Shown here in pieces: positions 52,896 to 61,252 of a DNA stretch of 64,000 bases (position 1 is its first letter; every line of letters starts with the position of its first letter). Origin of the DNA: Pontibacter populi. GTDB taxonomy: Bacteria > Bacteroidota > Bacteroidia > Cytophagales > Hymenobacteraceae. The position numbers and the translations under genes are program-made. Under the pieces are notes generated by a model. It was not told the origin of the DNA, did not search any database, and was given only the letters and a program-made list of their open reading frames with translations. Where the stretch lies: positions 62,001 to 126,000 of the forward strand of contig NZ_JAHWXQ010000003.1 in NCBI RefSeq assembly GCF_019336435.1, read 5' to 3'.

Positions 52896-53705
52896 ATGAC
52901 CTACACTGCTACTTTTCTACTTTTGTTTAGAAAGCGCCTGTTATTTATTGTTGCTTTCTTGTTTGTAACATTTCAGGCATACAGTCAGAAACAGGATACA
53001 ACATCGGTGCCCGATCTGGAAACAGACAGACCTGATCAAACCGAAAGCGCATCAGTTGTACCTCGTAAAAGTATCCAGATTGAAGCCGGGCTATACTTCC
53101 AGAAAGATAAAGCTGGTGCCACTGACATTAAGTATGTTGCACATCCCTCAGCTTTAATGCGATTTGGAGTACTGAGTTGGCTGGAACTACGGGCAGAAGG
53201 CACTTACCAAACGGTTACAATTGAAGAAGAAAGCCGTAAAAAATTAAATGGGTTCGGGCCGTTAACAGTTGGCGCCAAAGCAAAACTATGGGATGAGAAT
53301 GGCTTAAGGCCTCAAACTGCTTTGATGACGATGTTCGACCTTCCGGTTGGACATAATGCATTTGCGCCTGCTAACCCGGAAGTAAACCTACGCCTGTTAT
53401 TTAAAAACTCGCTTAGTGAAAAAGTAGATCTGAGTTATAATCTGGCTTATGGCTGGGAAGATGGTGAAGCAGTTAAAAGCTATACAGTAAGTTTAGCCAC
53501 AGAGTTAAGTGATAAGATTGGCGTATTTGGAGAAGTTTTCGGAGACAAAACAAACGGTGAGAAGGCAACTCATAGTTTCGATGCAGGATTCACAGTTTTG
53601 GTATTACCCAATTTACAAGTAGACCTGGCTGCTGGTACTGCCATCAGTTCCTCAAGCCCTGAATATTTTGTCACAACCGGTTTCAGTGTGAGGTTGCCCA
53701 GGTAG
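52896..53705 (+). CDS. Outer-membrane barrel, transporter-like (phenol MetA type)
   Basis: 269 residues: signal peptide (about 1-31, ending FQAYSQ), then ETDRPDQTESASVVPRKSIQIEAG, the start pattern of the PF13557-like transporter/MetA group, and alternating strands to the C-terminal aromatic FSVRLPR. Expected in the outer membrane; substrate unknown. A metal-box-like palindrome sits upstream. A repeat-rich area follows the stop. Confidence 0.8.
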   Translation: MTYTATFLLLFRKRLLFIVAFLFVTFQAYSQKQDTTSVPDLETDRPDQTESASVVPRKSIQIEAGLYFQKDKAGATDIKYVAHPSALMRFGVLSWLELRAEGTYQTVTIEEESRKKLNGFGPLTVGAKAKLWDENGLRPQTALMTMFDLPVGHNAFAPANPEVNLRLLFKNSLSEKVDLSYNLAYGWEDGEAVKSYTVSLATELSDKIGVFGEVFGDKTNGEKATHSFDAGFTVLVLPNLQVDLAAGTAISSSSPEYFVTTGFSVRLPR

Positions 53706-53724
53706 TGTTGCTCTGGTTTGAGAT

Positions 53725-54466
53725 GCAGGCGCAAGCTTCTTCGCTCGTGGCCTAGGATGGTGTTGAGTCGCCTGACTCAACTGGGCTGAAAGGACAAGCA
53801 AAAGCAGTGGTTTTGGCTATGGTTTTATAGTTTGCGTGCCCCAACCACCCCCAACCCCTCCTTGTCTAAGGCGAGGAGCTTTCTGCTACTGCTCCATCTG
53901 TCATCCTGAAAGGATCTTGGTAGAAGGAAAGTAAGACCTTAGCTATAGTTTTGCTTAAGTTCTATAGTTCGCTTTTTAACCCACCCCTGCCCCTCCCGAG
54001 AGGGGAATCTCGGCTGGTGCTATATTTTGAGGTGTAGTTCTATAGTTACAGTTTTACCCCTTCCCAACCTTCCCCTAAAAACAGGGGAAGGAGCTTGGCC
54101 ATAGTTACACACCGCGAGCAGGACAGGTTTACCTCTCCCTTTGGAATTACTACCACGATACATCTCGAAGCTAACCGGTTCAAACTAAAGACAAACTATA
54201 GCTATGAGAAACTTCTCAGTCTTTGGGTTGAGCGCCTTGTTGATTTGTAGTGCTGAAAGCATTGCGACGCAGGAGCAAAGCAAATGTACTCCGCGCGATG
54301 CCCGAAGACGGGGCCTCCCGGCCGTGAGGGCACCAAAGCCAAAGATTAAACGATAGACAAGTAGAGCTCCCAGCATGTAAAGAAATTTGAAAAGAAGGCT
54401 TGGTTCGAAGTGTAGCGTATCAAACTATAAGCTGAGATAGATTTCTCCCTTTGTCGAAATGACAAA
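53725..54466. repeat. Mosaic intergenic repeat, copy D (inverted)
   Basis: The reverse complement runs through the same modules as copies A and E: GTCATTTCGA..AGAAATCTAT (near 54440-54465), CGGCCGGGAGGCC and the AAGGCGCTCAACCCAAAG block (54205-54340), a GGACAGG hairpin (about 54120), CCCCTCTCGGGAGGGG (about 53990), then GGAGGGGTTGGG-type modules near 53850. Divergence from A and E is moderate and the order is kept. Short frames inside are not conserved. Confidence 0.82.
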
Positions 54467-54538
54467 AGCGGAACTATAGAACTACATCCCATAAACTGAC
54501 AAATCATTAAAATATTCTGACTTCTCTTCTCAAAACTT

Positions 54539-54546
54539 TATCTTCG
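54539..54546 (+). promoter_or_regulatory. -7 element of recQ
   Basis: TATCTTCG fits TAnnTTYG, 18 bases before the start codon TTG 54565, giving a short leader of about 12 bases. Confidence 0.5.
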
Positions 54547-54564
54547 CTGAATAATTACCACACC

Positions 54565-56472
54565 TTGCAAGACATCCACCACATTCTTAAAACCTACTGG
54601 GGCTACGACCAATTCAGGCCGTTGCAGGAGGCTATTGTGCTGTCGGTGCAGGATGGAAAAGATACGCTGGCGTTGCTGCCGACCGGAGGCGGTAAGTCCA
54701 TCTGCTTTCAGGTACCGGCCATAGCAAAGGATGGCATTTGCCTGGTAATAACTCCGCTTATTGCTTTGATGAAAGACCAGGTAGAGCAACTGAAAAAGCG
54801 CGATATTCCGGCAGTGGCAGTGTACTCAGGCATGAACCGTCGGGAGATAGATATTGCCCTGGATAACTGTGTGTATGGGAACATCAAATTCTTGTACCTG
54901 TCACCAGAGCGCTTGCTAACTGATATATTCCAGGAGCGGGTGAAGCGGATGAAGGTTAATTTACTGGCTGTAGATGAAGCGCATTGTATCTCGCAGTGGG
55001 GCTACGACTTCAGACCACCCTACCTGCAGTTAGCTGAACTTCGGGAGCTTTTGCCGGGTGTGCCGGTTATAGCGCTTACCGCCACAGCAACCGAACATGT
55101 TCGCAAAGACATACAGGAAAAGCTCAGGTTTAAGCAACCGAATGTATTTGTCAAAAGCTTTGCCCGATCAAACCTCTCATACTCCTGCCTGTACACCGAG
55201 GACAAAATAGGCCGCCTGCTGGAAATTCTGCAGCGGATGCCAGGGCAAAGCATCGTTTATGTGCGCAGCAGAAGGCAGACGGTAGAAATTGCGCGTTTTT
55301 TACAGAGCAGGCAGATCCCGGCCGGAGCCTACCATGCCGGACTGAAGTTTGAAGAACGCAGTAAAACACAACAAGCCTGGATAGAGGATAAAGTGAGGGT
55401 AATGGTGGCGACCAACGCTTTCGGGATGGGAATAGACAAACCGGATGTGCGTTTGGTAGTGCACCTAGACTTACCAGAAAGCCTGGAAGCATATTACCAG
55501 GAAGCAGGCCGTGCTGGCCGTGACGAGAAGTACAGTTACGCAGTAATCCTTTATGGCCCAAGCGATGTAGCAGATCTGCACAAGAAAGTAGAAGAAGCAC
55601 ATCCACCGCTGGAGCTTATCCGGAGGGTGTACCAGTGTTTAGCTAACTATTATCAGCTGGCAGTAGGTAGCGGAGCCATGAGCAGTTTCGATTTTGAATT
55701 TGCCGATTTCGCCAAAAACTATAAACTGAAGGCGCTTGAAGTACACCATGCTATAAAACGACTGGAAGGAGAGGGGTACCTGCAGCTAAGCGAGGGATAT
55801 TATTCACCGTCACGCGTTTTCATACAGCTAAATAATACTGCGCTTTACGAATTCCAGGTGATGAATCCGGAGCATGATAATTTGCTGCGCCTGATCCTGC
55901 GGATGTATGGTGGTGAAGCGTTTGCTAATTTTGTAAAGATATCAGAGCGTAAACTGGCAGAATACCTTAAAAGGCCGGAGGAGGAAATACGCCGTAAGTT
56001 GGAGTATTTACACAAATTGCAGGTTATAGTTTACGAACCGCAACACGACTCACCCCAGCTGGTATTTACAAAGCCTCGCCAGGATGCGCATAACCTACCT
56101 CTCAACCATAAAAAACTGGACGAATTGCGCGAGCGTGCCCTGAAGCAAGTGAAGGAAATGGGAAAGTATGTAGAGAATACTAACCGTTGCCGTACCCAAT
56201 TGCTGCTGGCTTATTTTAACGAGATTTCAGATGAGAGCTGCCGCATCTGCGACTTTTGCCTGGCACAGCGTAAAAAGACTCGAGAAGAAAAAGAGTTAGG
56301 AAGCATGCGTGAAAAAGTGCTGACCTTGCTCCAGCAAAAACCTTACCTGCCAAAAGAGCTGGTGCAACAGTTCGAGCCCAAAGATGCCGAAACTATAACA
56401 ACACTTGTACGCGAATTGGTAGACGTTGGGGAGGTAGCTTATACCACTAGTGGCCAGGTACAAAAAGCATAA
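54565..56472 (+). CDS. recQ: RecQ-family DNA helicase without HRDC domain
   Basis: 635 residues; TTG 54565 is chosen because the family N-terminus (MQDIHHILKTYWGYDQFRPLQEAI) begins there and a promoter element sits just before it. It unwinds DNA 3' to 5'. Walker A is LLPTGGGKSICFQ, the DEAH box VDEAHCISQWGYDFRP, and motifs V/VI MVATNAFGMGIDKPDVR and QEAGRAGRDEKYS. A zinc-binding region (CRTQLLLAYF ... CRICDFC) and a winged-helix RQC-like end follow. After about residue 560 there is no HRDC domain, the usual end of E. coli RecQ; instead about 60 helical residues of another kind. Confidence 0.95.
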   Translation: MQDIHHILKTYWGYDQFRPLQEAIVLSVQDGKDTLALLPTGGGKSICFQVPAIAKDGICLVITPLIALMKDQVEQLKKRDIPAVAVYSGMNRREIDIALDNCVYGNIKFLYLSPERLLTDIFQERVKRMKVNLLAVDEAHCISQWGYDFRPPYLQLAELRELLPGVPVIALTATATEHVRKDIQEKLRFKQPNVFVKSFARSNLSYSCLYTEDKIGRLLEILQRMPGQSIVYVRSRRQTVEIARFLQSRQIPAGAYHAGLKFEERSKTQQAWIEDKVRVMVATNAFGMGIDKPDVRLVVHLDLPESLEAYYQEAGRAGRDEKYSYAVILYGPSDVADLHKKVEEAHPPLELIRRVYQCLANYYQLAVGSGAMSSFDFEFADFAKNYKLKALEVHHAIKRLEGEGYLQLSEGYYSPSRVFIQLNNTALYEFQVMNPEHDNLLRLILRMYGGEAFANFVKISERKLAEYLKRPEEEIRRKLEYLHKLQVIVYEPQHDSPQLVFTKPRQDAHNLPLNHKKLDELRERALKQVKEMGKYVENTNRCRTQLLLAYFNEISDESCRICDFCLAQRKKTREEKELGSMREKVLTLLQQKPYLPKELVQQFEPKDAETITTLVRELVDVGEVAYTTSGQVQKA

Positions 56473-56684
56473 GCTATAGTAGCTCACTCATACAAACTAT
56501 AAAGCTAAGCTAAAGCTTATCGCGCTTCATCTGATAATTGCAGCTTTTAATACACCATAGTTATCAATACTGCCAATAAATTACTGGCCTCTTTTGTGGG
56601 TGGCATATCTGGCAATAGTGGCTTTTGTTTTGTAAAGTGGTGTTTTACAGGGAAATAAATTAAAATAAGACATATTAAAAATTA

Positions 56685-56826
56685 TACTTTCGCCATAAAA
56701 AATAGTGTTTATACTAAAATAAGCTGCAAAATCTGTGTGATATGTATGGCATGCGTATATGTTATTATATCAACGTTGTGTACAATATGAGAGGATATAA
56801 ATGAGCACATACTGAAAAGCAAATTA
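56685..56826 (+). promoter_or_regulatory. Promoter and leader of the ABM gene with two overlapping mini-ORFs
   Basis: TACTTTCG (56685-56692) is a -7 element, leaving a leader of about 130 bases. In it, ATG 56787 (M-R-G-Y-K-stop) overlaps by ATGA with ATG 56801 (M-S-T-Y-stop), which ends 11 bases before ATG 56827. The rest of the gap 56473-56684 has no gene or motif of note. Confidence 0.4.
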
Positions 56827-57120
56827 ATGGCCACGATCGTAATTTTAGAAGCCCACATACGGGAGGAGTCTGTAGATGAGGCCAAAGCTTTTTTTCAGAA
56901 GATTGTACCCGATACACGCATTTACGAAGGCTGCCTTGCCAGCAAAATTTTCCAGGATGAAAAGGAGCCAACGTTATTACTAATGGTTGAAGACTGGGAG
57001 TCGGAGGACCACCACAGGAAGTACCTCGACTGGTGTACTAAAACAGGTATGTTGCGCAAGTTGCTGCGCTTTTTGTCGGGCCCCCCAAACTTACGCTATT
57101 ATCATTCCTTGGACCTTTAA
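56827..57120 (+). CDS. ABM-type monooxygenase-like protein
   Basis: 97 residues, one dimeric alpha/beta ABM domain: IVILEAHIREESVDEAKAFF, RIYEGCLASKIFQDEKEPTLLLMVEDWESEDHHRKYLDW. Such proteins include quinol and heme-modifying monooxygenases as well as non-enzymatic members; the reaction here is unknown. The C-terminal 20 residues (FLSGPPNLRYYHSLDL) close the family fold. It has a long leader. Confidence 0.85.
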   Translation: MATIVILEAHIREESVDEAKAFFQKIVPDTRIYEGCLASKIFQDEKEPTLLLMVEDWESEDHHRKYLDWCTKTGMLRKLLRFLSGPPNLRYYHSLDL

Positions 57121-57440
57121 ACTATAACAAAAGATAAGATCAATAACCACAGCAGGAAATCAGTTAAACAAATAGTTAACTTCCCGGTTCTGGTTATAAA
57201 TGAAGTAGTTGCATTGCTCTGGCTGTAACCTTTTACAGATTCTGGCATCTTAACTGAAGCACGAAAATATTTTGAATTTCCAGCAGCAGCGAAGAAGATA
57301 TTGCAAAAGCCTGCGGGCAAAAATGTGAAGATAAACTCCTTTTGAGGTAGAGGGCAAAAGGGGCTAACGAGTACAACCACAAGTATACTGTGGTTGTGCT
57401 TCGTTTTTAGTACGTGTTCAATTTACGGTAGTAGTTATAG
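57121..57440. other. Gap with a decayed small frame and a terminator-like hairpin
   Basis: 57229-57346 is an open frame without a start codon, ending ILQKPAGKNVKINSF-stop, that reads like the tail of a real protein. A hairpin ACAACCAC/GTGGTTGT (57373-57397) with a T-run (57404-57408) follows at the right distance for its terminator. A gene remnant is plausible but unproven. No intact gene. Confidence 0.3.
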
Positions 57441-57905
57441 TTAATTCAGTAACAGTACCATATGCTGCGTAGATGCCGAGAATCCTATTTCCTGCCAGAA
57501 CTTTATAGCACCTGCATTTTTAACGGAAACCTGTAGCTCAATGTGATCAGCACCTTTATCCTGTAGCCAGTTGCGGGCAGCCTCGAATAATTCCTGACCT
57601 ATACCTTTATTCCGGTAAGCTTCTTTAATTATTGTTTCTGCTATGTAGCCTTTACGACTTAATTCAAAGCCATTAATACCCTGCCTGATATGGCAGATCA
57701 TCATTCCTACACAATCGCCTTCCTCTTCATAGGCAAACACTTTCGTGTCTTTCTCCCGGATGCGTTTGAGTAGCTCTGCTTTTAAAGCATTCTCATGGTT
57801 TGGCTTGCATTTAAACACTTTATGCATACCCTGATGGTGCTGCATCAACTCAAGCCATAACTCGAAAAGTTCATCTATATCTTCCGGGTTTGCTTCTACT
57901 ATCAT
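57441..57905 (-). CDS. GNAT-family acetyltransferase
   Basis: 154 residues, the normal length. The acetyl-CoA site is in YKNKGIGQELFEAARNWL-like text (EAYRNKGIGQELF, the R/Q-x-x-G-x-G/A motif) and the C-terminal LQVSVKNAGAIKFWQEIGF closes the fold. The substrate is unknown. It follows the HAD gene by 16 bases on the minus strand. Confidence 0.9.
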   Translation of the reverse strand: MIVEANPEDIDELFELWLELMQHHQGMHKVFKCKPNHENALKAELLKRIREKDTKVFAYEEEGDCVGMMICHIRQGINGFELSRKGYIAETIIKEAYRNKGIGQELFEAARNWLQDKGADHIELQVSVKNAGAIKFWQEIGFSASTQHMVLLLN

Positions 57906-57921
57906 GAGGAGATTTTATTAG

Positions 57922-58551
57922 CTAGAAAAGTCTTTTAAGATCAGCCGGCGATTTTAGGTAAATATCGTAATCCGGAGTTTTGCCAAAACCATAAGCGGCA
58001 TACACAAAAGGAATTCCGGCAACCAAACTGGCCTCATAGTCGCCTTTTGTATCACCTACATACACTGGGTTTTGCAGGTCGTTTCTTTTAATGATGACTT
58101 TCAGGTTTTCGCCTTTAGGGTTTCCTGTTCTGCCAGAACATTCATGATCCTCGAACAAGTGGGAGAGGTGGTGAAATTCATAAAAAGCCTCGATATAGCC
58201 ATCCTGGCAATTACTGACTATAAACAGTTTATAGTTGCCATGCAGATATTCCAGCGCCTCTTTCATACCTGTGAACAAGTTACCGCCATCCTTTTTAAGA
58301 TGCTGCATCTCTACACGTCCACTGACTTTTATCAGCTCTTTTTTCTGGGCATCTGTCAGGTCCGGGAAGAACTTATCGTAGATCAGGTCGTGTTGCATGC
58401 CTGCCACGGAGCGAATATCTTCCTGTGTAATTTCCTGAATATCAAAATCTACCTGTTTGCGCGCTTCATCCCAGGCACGGGCCACAGTGGCCGTAGCATC
58501 CCAGAGTGTGCCATCCAGGTCAAATATCAGGCTGTCGGTGTTTTGTTTCAT
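57922..58551 (-). CDS. HAD-superfamily phosphatase (phosphoglycolate-phosphatase-like)
   Basis: 209 residues. Motif I is FDLDGTLWD (nucleophile Asp about residue 10), motif II IVSN in KLFIVSNCQDGY, motif III the lysine in PKGENLKVII and motif IV GDTKGDYEA. The helical cap (about 20-80) gives a subfamily I fold. Substrate not clear; phosphoglycolate or nucleotide phosphates are common. It is the middle gene of a three-gene minus-strand group. Confidence 0.9.
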   Translation of the reverse strand: MKQNTDSLIFDLDGTLWDATATVARAWDEARKQVDFDIQEITQEDIRSVAGMQHDLIYDKFFPDLTDAQKKELIKVSGRVEMQHLKKDGGNLFTGMKEALEYLHGNYKLFIVSNCQDGYIEAFYEFHHLSHLFEDHECSGRTGNPKGENLKVIIKRNDLQNPVYVGDTKGDYEASLVAGIPFVYAAYGFGKTPDYDIYLKSPADLKRLF

Positions 58552-58556
58552 GTTTC

Positions 58557-58979
58557 TTAATTCTGAGGATCAGGATATATAAAAGTTACTTCATAAATCC
58601 TGCTGTCGCGAATACGGTAAATGGCAATTGCTTCAGTCCGCGGTTTGTTTTTATCAGTTTGCACGCGCTCATGGTCTATGACCACATTGCCTGACACGAT
58701 CCGGTTCACAAGTTCGCAATGAAGATCAGGTGTTTCAGCAAATTTCTGGCCGTAGCGCTTTCGCATTTCGTCTGTTCCCTGGTAACTGAGTACGCCTGGC
58801 TGACGGTAAACTTTTACATCATCGCTGTATGCTTTTATAAAGGTATCGATGTCGCGGTTGTTGTAGGCCTGTAGTTGCAAGGTGGCAGGCGCCTCGATGC
58901 CGGTAGTTTTGGGAATGTATTGTGCGAAAGCAGGTAAAGCAGCCATAAGCAGAACTATAGTTAGAGCGTAAAGTTTCAT
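58557..58979 (-). CDS. Secreted SnoaL/NTF2-like protein
   Basis: 140 residues: signal peptide (1-19, ending PAFAQ) and an NTF2-like cone (about 30-135) with QLQAYNNRDIDTFIKAYSDDVKVY and VVIDHERVQTDK. Periplasmic; no catalytic residues stand out. It is first of the minus-strand group, 5 bases before the HAD gene, which makes co-transcription likely. Confidence 0.85.
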   Translation of the reverse strand: MKLYALTIVLLMAALPAFAQYIPKTTGIEAPATLQLQAYNNRDIDTFIKAYSDDVKVYRQPGVLSYQGTDEMRKRYGQKFAETPDLHCELVNRIVSGNVVIDHERVQTDKNKPRTEAIAIYRIRDSRIYEVTFIYPDPQN

Positions 58980-59029
58980 GGTTAAAGCTAGGCAAATTTA
59001 CGTAAATCCTGAAGCAGCGAGGTGCGTAT

Positions 59030-59656
59030 ATGGCTCGTATGTTAGAAGAACTGATCATCCGTACGCTTTGCGATACCTTACCAGCCACACCTGCCGATGC
59101 CCTATTTTTGTTCGGCCAGACAGAAGACAACCAGGAGACCGCATTTGCCGCCGCAAAATTACTCTTACAGGAGAACTATACGAACAAGGTTTTGTTTTTG
59201 GGCACCGGCCCTATGAGTGGCTACCCTGGCGGGGCCAGCTGGTTTGAAGCCATGAAAGCACTTGGCATTCCGGAAGATTCGCTTATCCAGGTACTACCTG
59301 TTCCTGCAAACACCGATATGCTGCACACGGGAATAGAAGCAACTTCGATGGTGAAGCATGCGCTGGCTCATGGGTATACAAAAGTTATAGTTACAGCAGC
59401 TCCTTTTCAGCAGCCAAGGGCTTTTATGGCGGCAGTTACCGCCGCACTACGCACTTATCCCGAGTTGAAAATCTATAGTTTACCCGGAAAACCACTGCCA
59501 TGGAAAGAAGTGGCAGTACACTCACAAGGCAAAACCGAAAGCACCCGCGCCGGCCTGATATCCGGAGAAATGAAACGCATAGCGGAGTATAGCAAACAGG
59601 GTGATCTGGCTACTGTAGAAGAGGTATTAGCGTATTTGAATAAGAGGGATTGTTGA
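59030..59656 (+). CDS. YdcF/ElyC-type DUF218 protein
   Basis: 208 residues; ATG 59030 and in-frame ATG 59039 are both possible. DUF218 text: ADALFLFGQTEDNQETAFAAAKLLL, NKVLFLGTGPMSGYPG, VPANTDMLHTGIEA and KVIVTAAPFQQPRAFM. The E. coli ElyC/SanA members act in envelope-precursor homeostasis at the membrane; this copy has no signal segment, so it is cytoplasmic, closer to YdcF. Divergent from the NTF2-like gene, with 50 bases between. Confidence 0.88.
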   Translation: MARMLEELIIRTLCDTLPATPADALFLFGQTEDNQETAFAAAKLLLQENYTNKVLFLGTGPMSGYPGGASWFEAMKALGIPEDSLIQVLPVPANTDMLHTGIEATSMVKHALAHGYTKVIVTAAPFQQPRAFMAAVTAALRTYPELKIYSLPGKPLPWKEVAVHSQGKTESTRAGLISGEMKRIAEYSKQGDLATVEEVLAYLNKRDC

Positions 59657-60454
59657 TTATTGTTTGAACTGTAGAGTTGTATGGAATAAGGTAGTAGTCT
59701 TTATAAGACCTAGCAGTGTGCGCAGCTCCTGCTAGCGTCTGGATATAGCTGATTCACTTATCTATTGTCATTTCGACGAAAGGAGAAATCTATCTCAGCT
59801 TATAGTTAACTATTCTACAATCCGAACCAAGCCTTTCCTTTCAATTCACTTCCAATGCTGGGAGCTTTACTTACCTACTGTTCTATAGCTTACTTTGGTG
59901 CCCTCATGGCCGGGAGGCCTCGTCTTCGGGCATCGCGCGGTGTACATTTCTTTTGTTCGTTCCTCACAATGCCTGACGGCACCAGAAATCTACAAGGCGC
60001 TCAACCCAAAGACTGAGATGTTTCTCATAGTTTCCTGTATTTATAGTCTGAATCGGTATGCTCCGAGATTTATCGGGATTATAGTTTCGCGGGGACAGGT
60101 GAACCTGTCCTGCTCGTGGTCTATAACTATTGAACTATAGATTGTGGAATAGGAAAGTAGAATAGTCCCCTTAAGGGGACTATAGGGGTGTTAAAAACGC
60201 CAACTATAGAGCTGCACTTAAACTATAACTATAGCCGAAATTCCCCTCTCGGGAGGGGCAGGGGTGGGTTTAAACGCCAACTATAGAACTATAACTCCAC
60301 CTATAAGAAAACCCTCAAAGCTCTCCGCTTTAGGGAGGGGTTAGGGGTGGTTGGACCAACAGCAACTATAAAACGACAACTCTAACTATAGATAGCAACA
60401 ACCTAACTATAGCAAAAGCCCAATCCTCAAACAACCAGAAATACAATTCCCGGA
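59657..60454. repeat. Repeat-rich gap, mosaic copy E (59766-60366)
   Basis: No gene. 59766-60366 repeats copy A in the same order: GTCATTTCGA..AGAAATCTAT..CAGCTTATAG; the CGGGAGGCCTCG and AAGGCGCTCAACCCAAAG block; the hairpin GGACAGGTGAACCTGTCC (about 60096); CCCCTCTCGGGAGGGG (about 60242); and a GGAGGGGTTAGGGG/GGTTGGACCAAC end. A small indel in the second block shifts the frame that is open in copies A and D. AACTATAG motifs fill the joins. Confidence 0.85.
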
Positions 60455-60844
60455 TTACTGGTCATTGTCCTCATAGAACTCGATCAGGGCGCCGAAATAA
60501 GCTTCGTCCCAGCCTTCAGTAATATCGGTGTAATCGTGGTCGGGGATGTTGGTGTGGCGCAGTTCTGCGGAGGTGCCGTACTTATGCGGGTGTAACTTTA
60601 TAGTAACTATAGAAGGCTCTTCCTGCTCTCCGAAGTACCATTGTTGCACCAGCTTTTTCCCTTCTTCAAACTCCAGGTTTTTGCCAACTATACTCCCGTC
60701 AAATAACGAAAACTCAGACCCAGGTTCTGTACTCATTTCAGCTTCATCGCCGGTCCAGGCCTGCAGGGTAAGCGGGTTGGTAAGGGCGGCATAAACCAGT
60801 TCAGGCTCTGCCGGTATAATGTAGTATTTCTTTAGATCTTTCAT
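60455..60844 (-). CDS. START/SRPBCC-like domain protein
   Basis: 129 residues. One helix-grip fold: KYYIIPAEPELVYAALTNPLTLQAWTGD, EFSLFDGSIVGKNLEFEEGKKLVQQW and a C-terminal helix WDEAYFGALIEFYED, as in the AHSA1-like group. A ligand or Hsp90 partner cannot be told. It is 7 bases after the VF530 gene; the two are likely co-transcribed. Confidence 0.85.
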   Translation of the reverse strand: MKDLKKYYIIPAEPELVYAALTNPLTLQAWTGDEAEMSTEPGSEFSLFDGSIVGKNLEFEEGKKLVQQWYFGEQEEPSIVTIKLHPHKYGTSAELRHTNIPDHDYTDITEGWDEAYFGALIEFYEDNDQ

Positions 60845-60851
60845 GGAATGG

Positions 60852-61073
60852 CTATTTTTTTGAAAAAGTACGGACGTATAATTCCTCTACCTTCTGGCGC
60901 GCCCAGGGAGTTTTACGCAGAAACTTAAGACTGGAATTAATGCTTGGGTTAACGTTAAAACTGTTGATGTTGATCTTATAGCCAAGCTCGTCCCAGCCGT
61001 AATAATCTACAAGTTGCACCAGAATGCGTTCCAGTGTTTTTCCGTGAAGGGGGTTATTCTTTTGTTCTTCCAT
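60852..61073 (-). CDS. VF530-like DNA-binding protein (DUF2132)
   Basis: 73 residues. [58 protein letters not shown] is near-diagnostic of the VF530 fold, a small helical domain from Vibrio with suspected DNA binding. No enzyme motif. First gene of a two-gene minus-strand unit. Confidence 0.92.
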   Translation of the reverse strand: MEEQKNNPLHGKTLERILVQLVDYYGWDELGYKININSFNVNPSINSSLKFLRKTPWARQKVEELYVRTFSKK

Positions 61074-61252
61074 TCTTTTCAGGACCTTTTCCTGTTTGCT
61101 GCATACGTGATCGGGCTGCCAGGCGGCAAGTTATAAATAAGCTACGGCCTTTTCTGCAGCTTTTCGCAATAAATCTTCCGTGTAGCCTGCATAACTTTCC
61201 GTTTCAGCGTAAGTTTAGGAAGTACACTTTATTGATAACCAAATCTATCCCT

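Noticed and set aside
54185..54376. 63-codon frame inside mosaic copy D
   Set aside because: Part of the non-coding mosaic repeat; the frame is broken in copy E.
57117..57380. 87-codon minus-strand frame after the ABM gene
   Set aside because: No family text, no promoter, and it overlaps a terminator-like hairpin.
61034..61252. Upstream extension of the oxidoreductase
   Set aside because: The added 73 residues do not match the family and run antisense to the VF530 gene.
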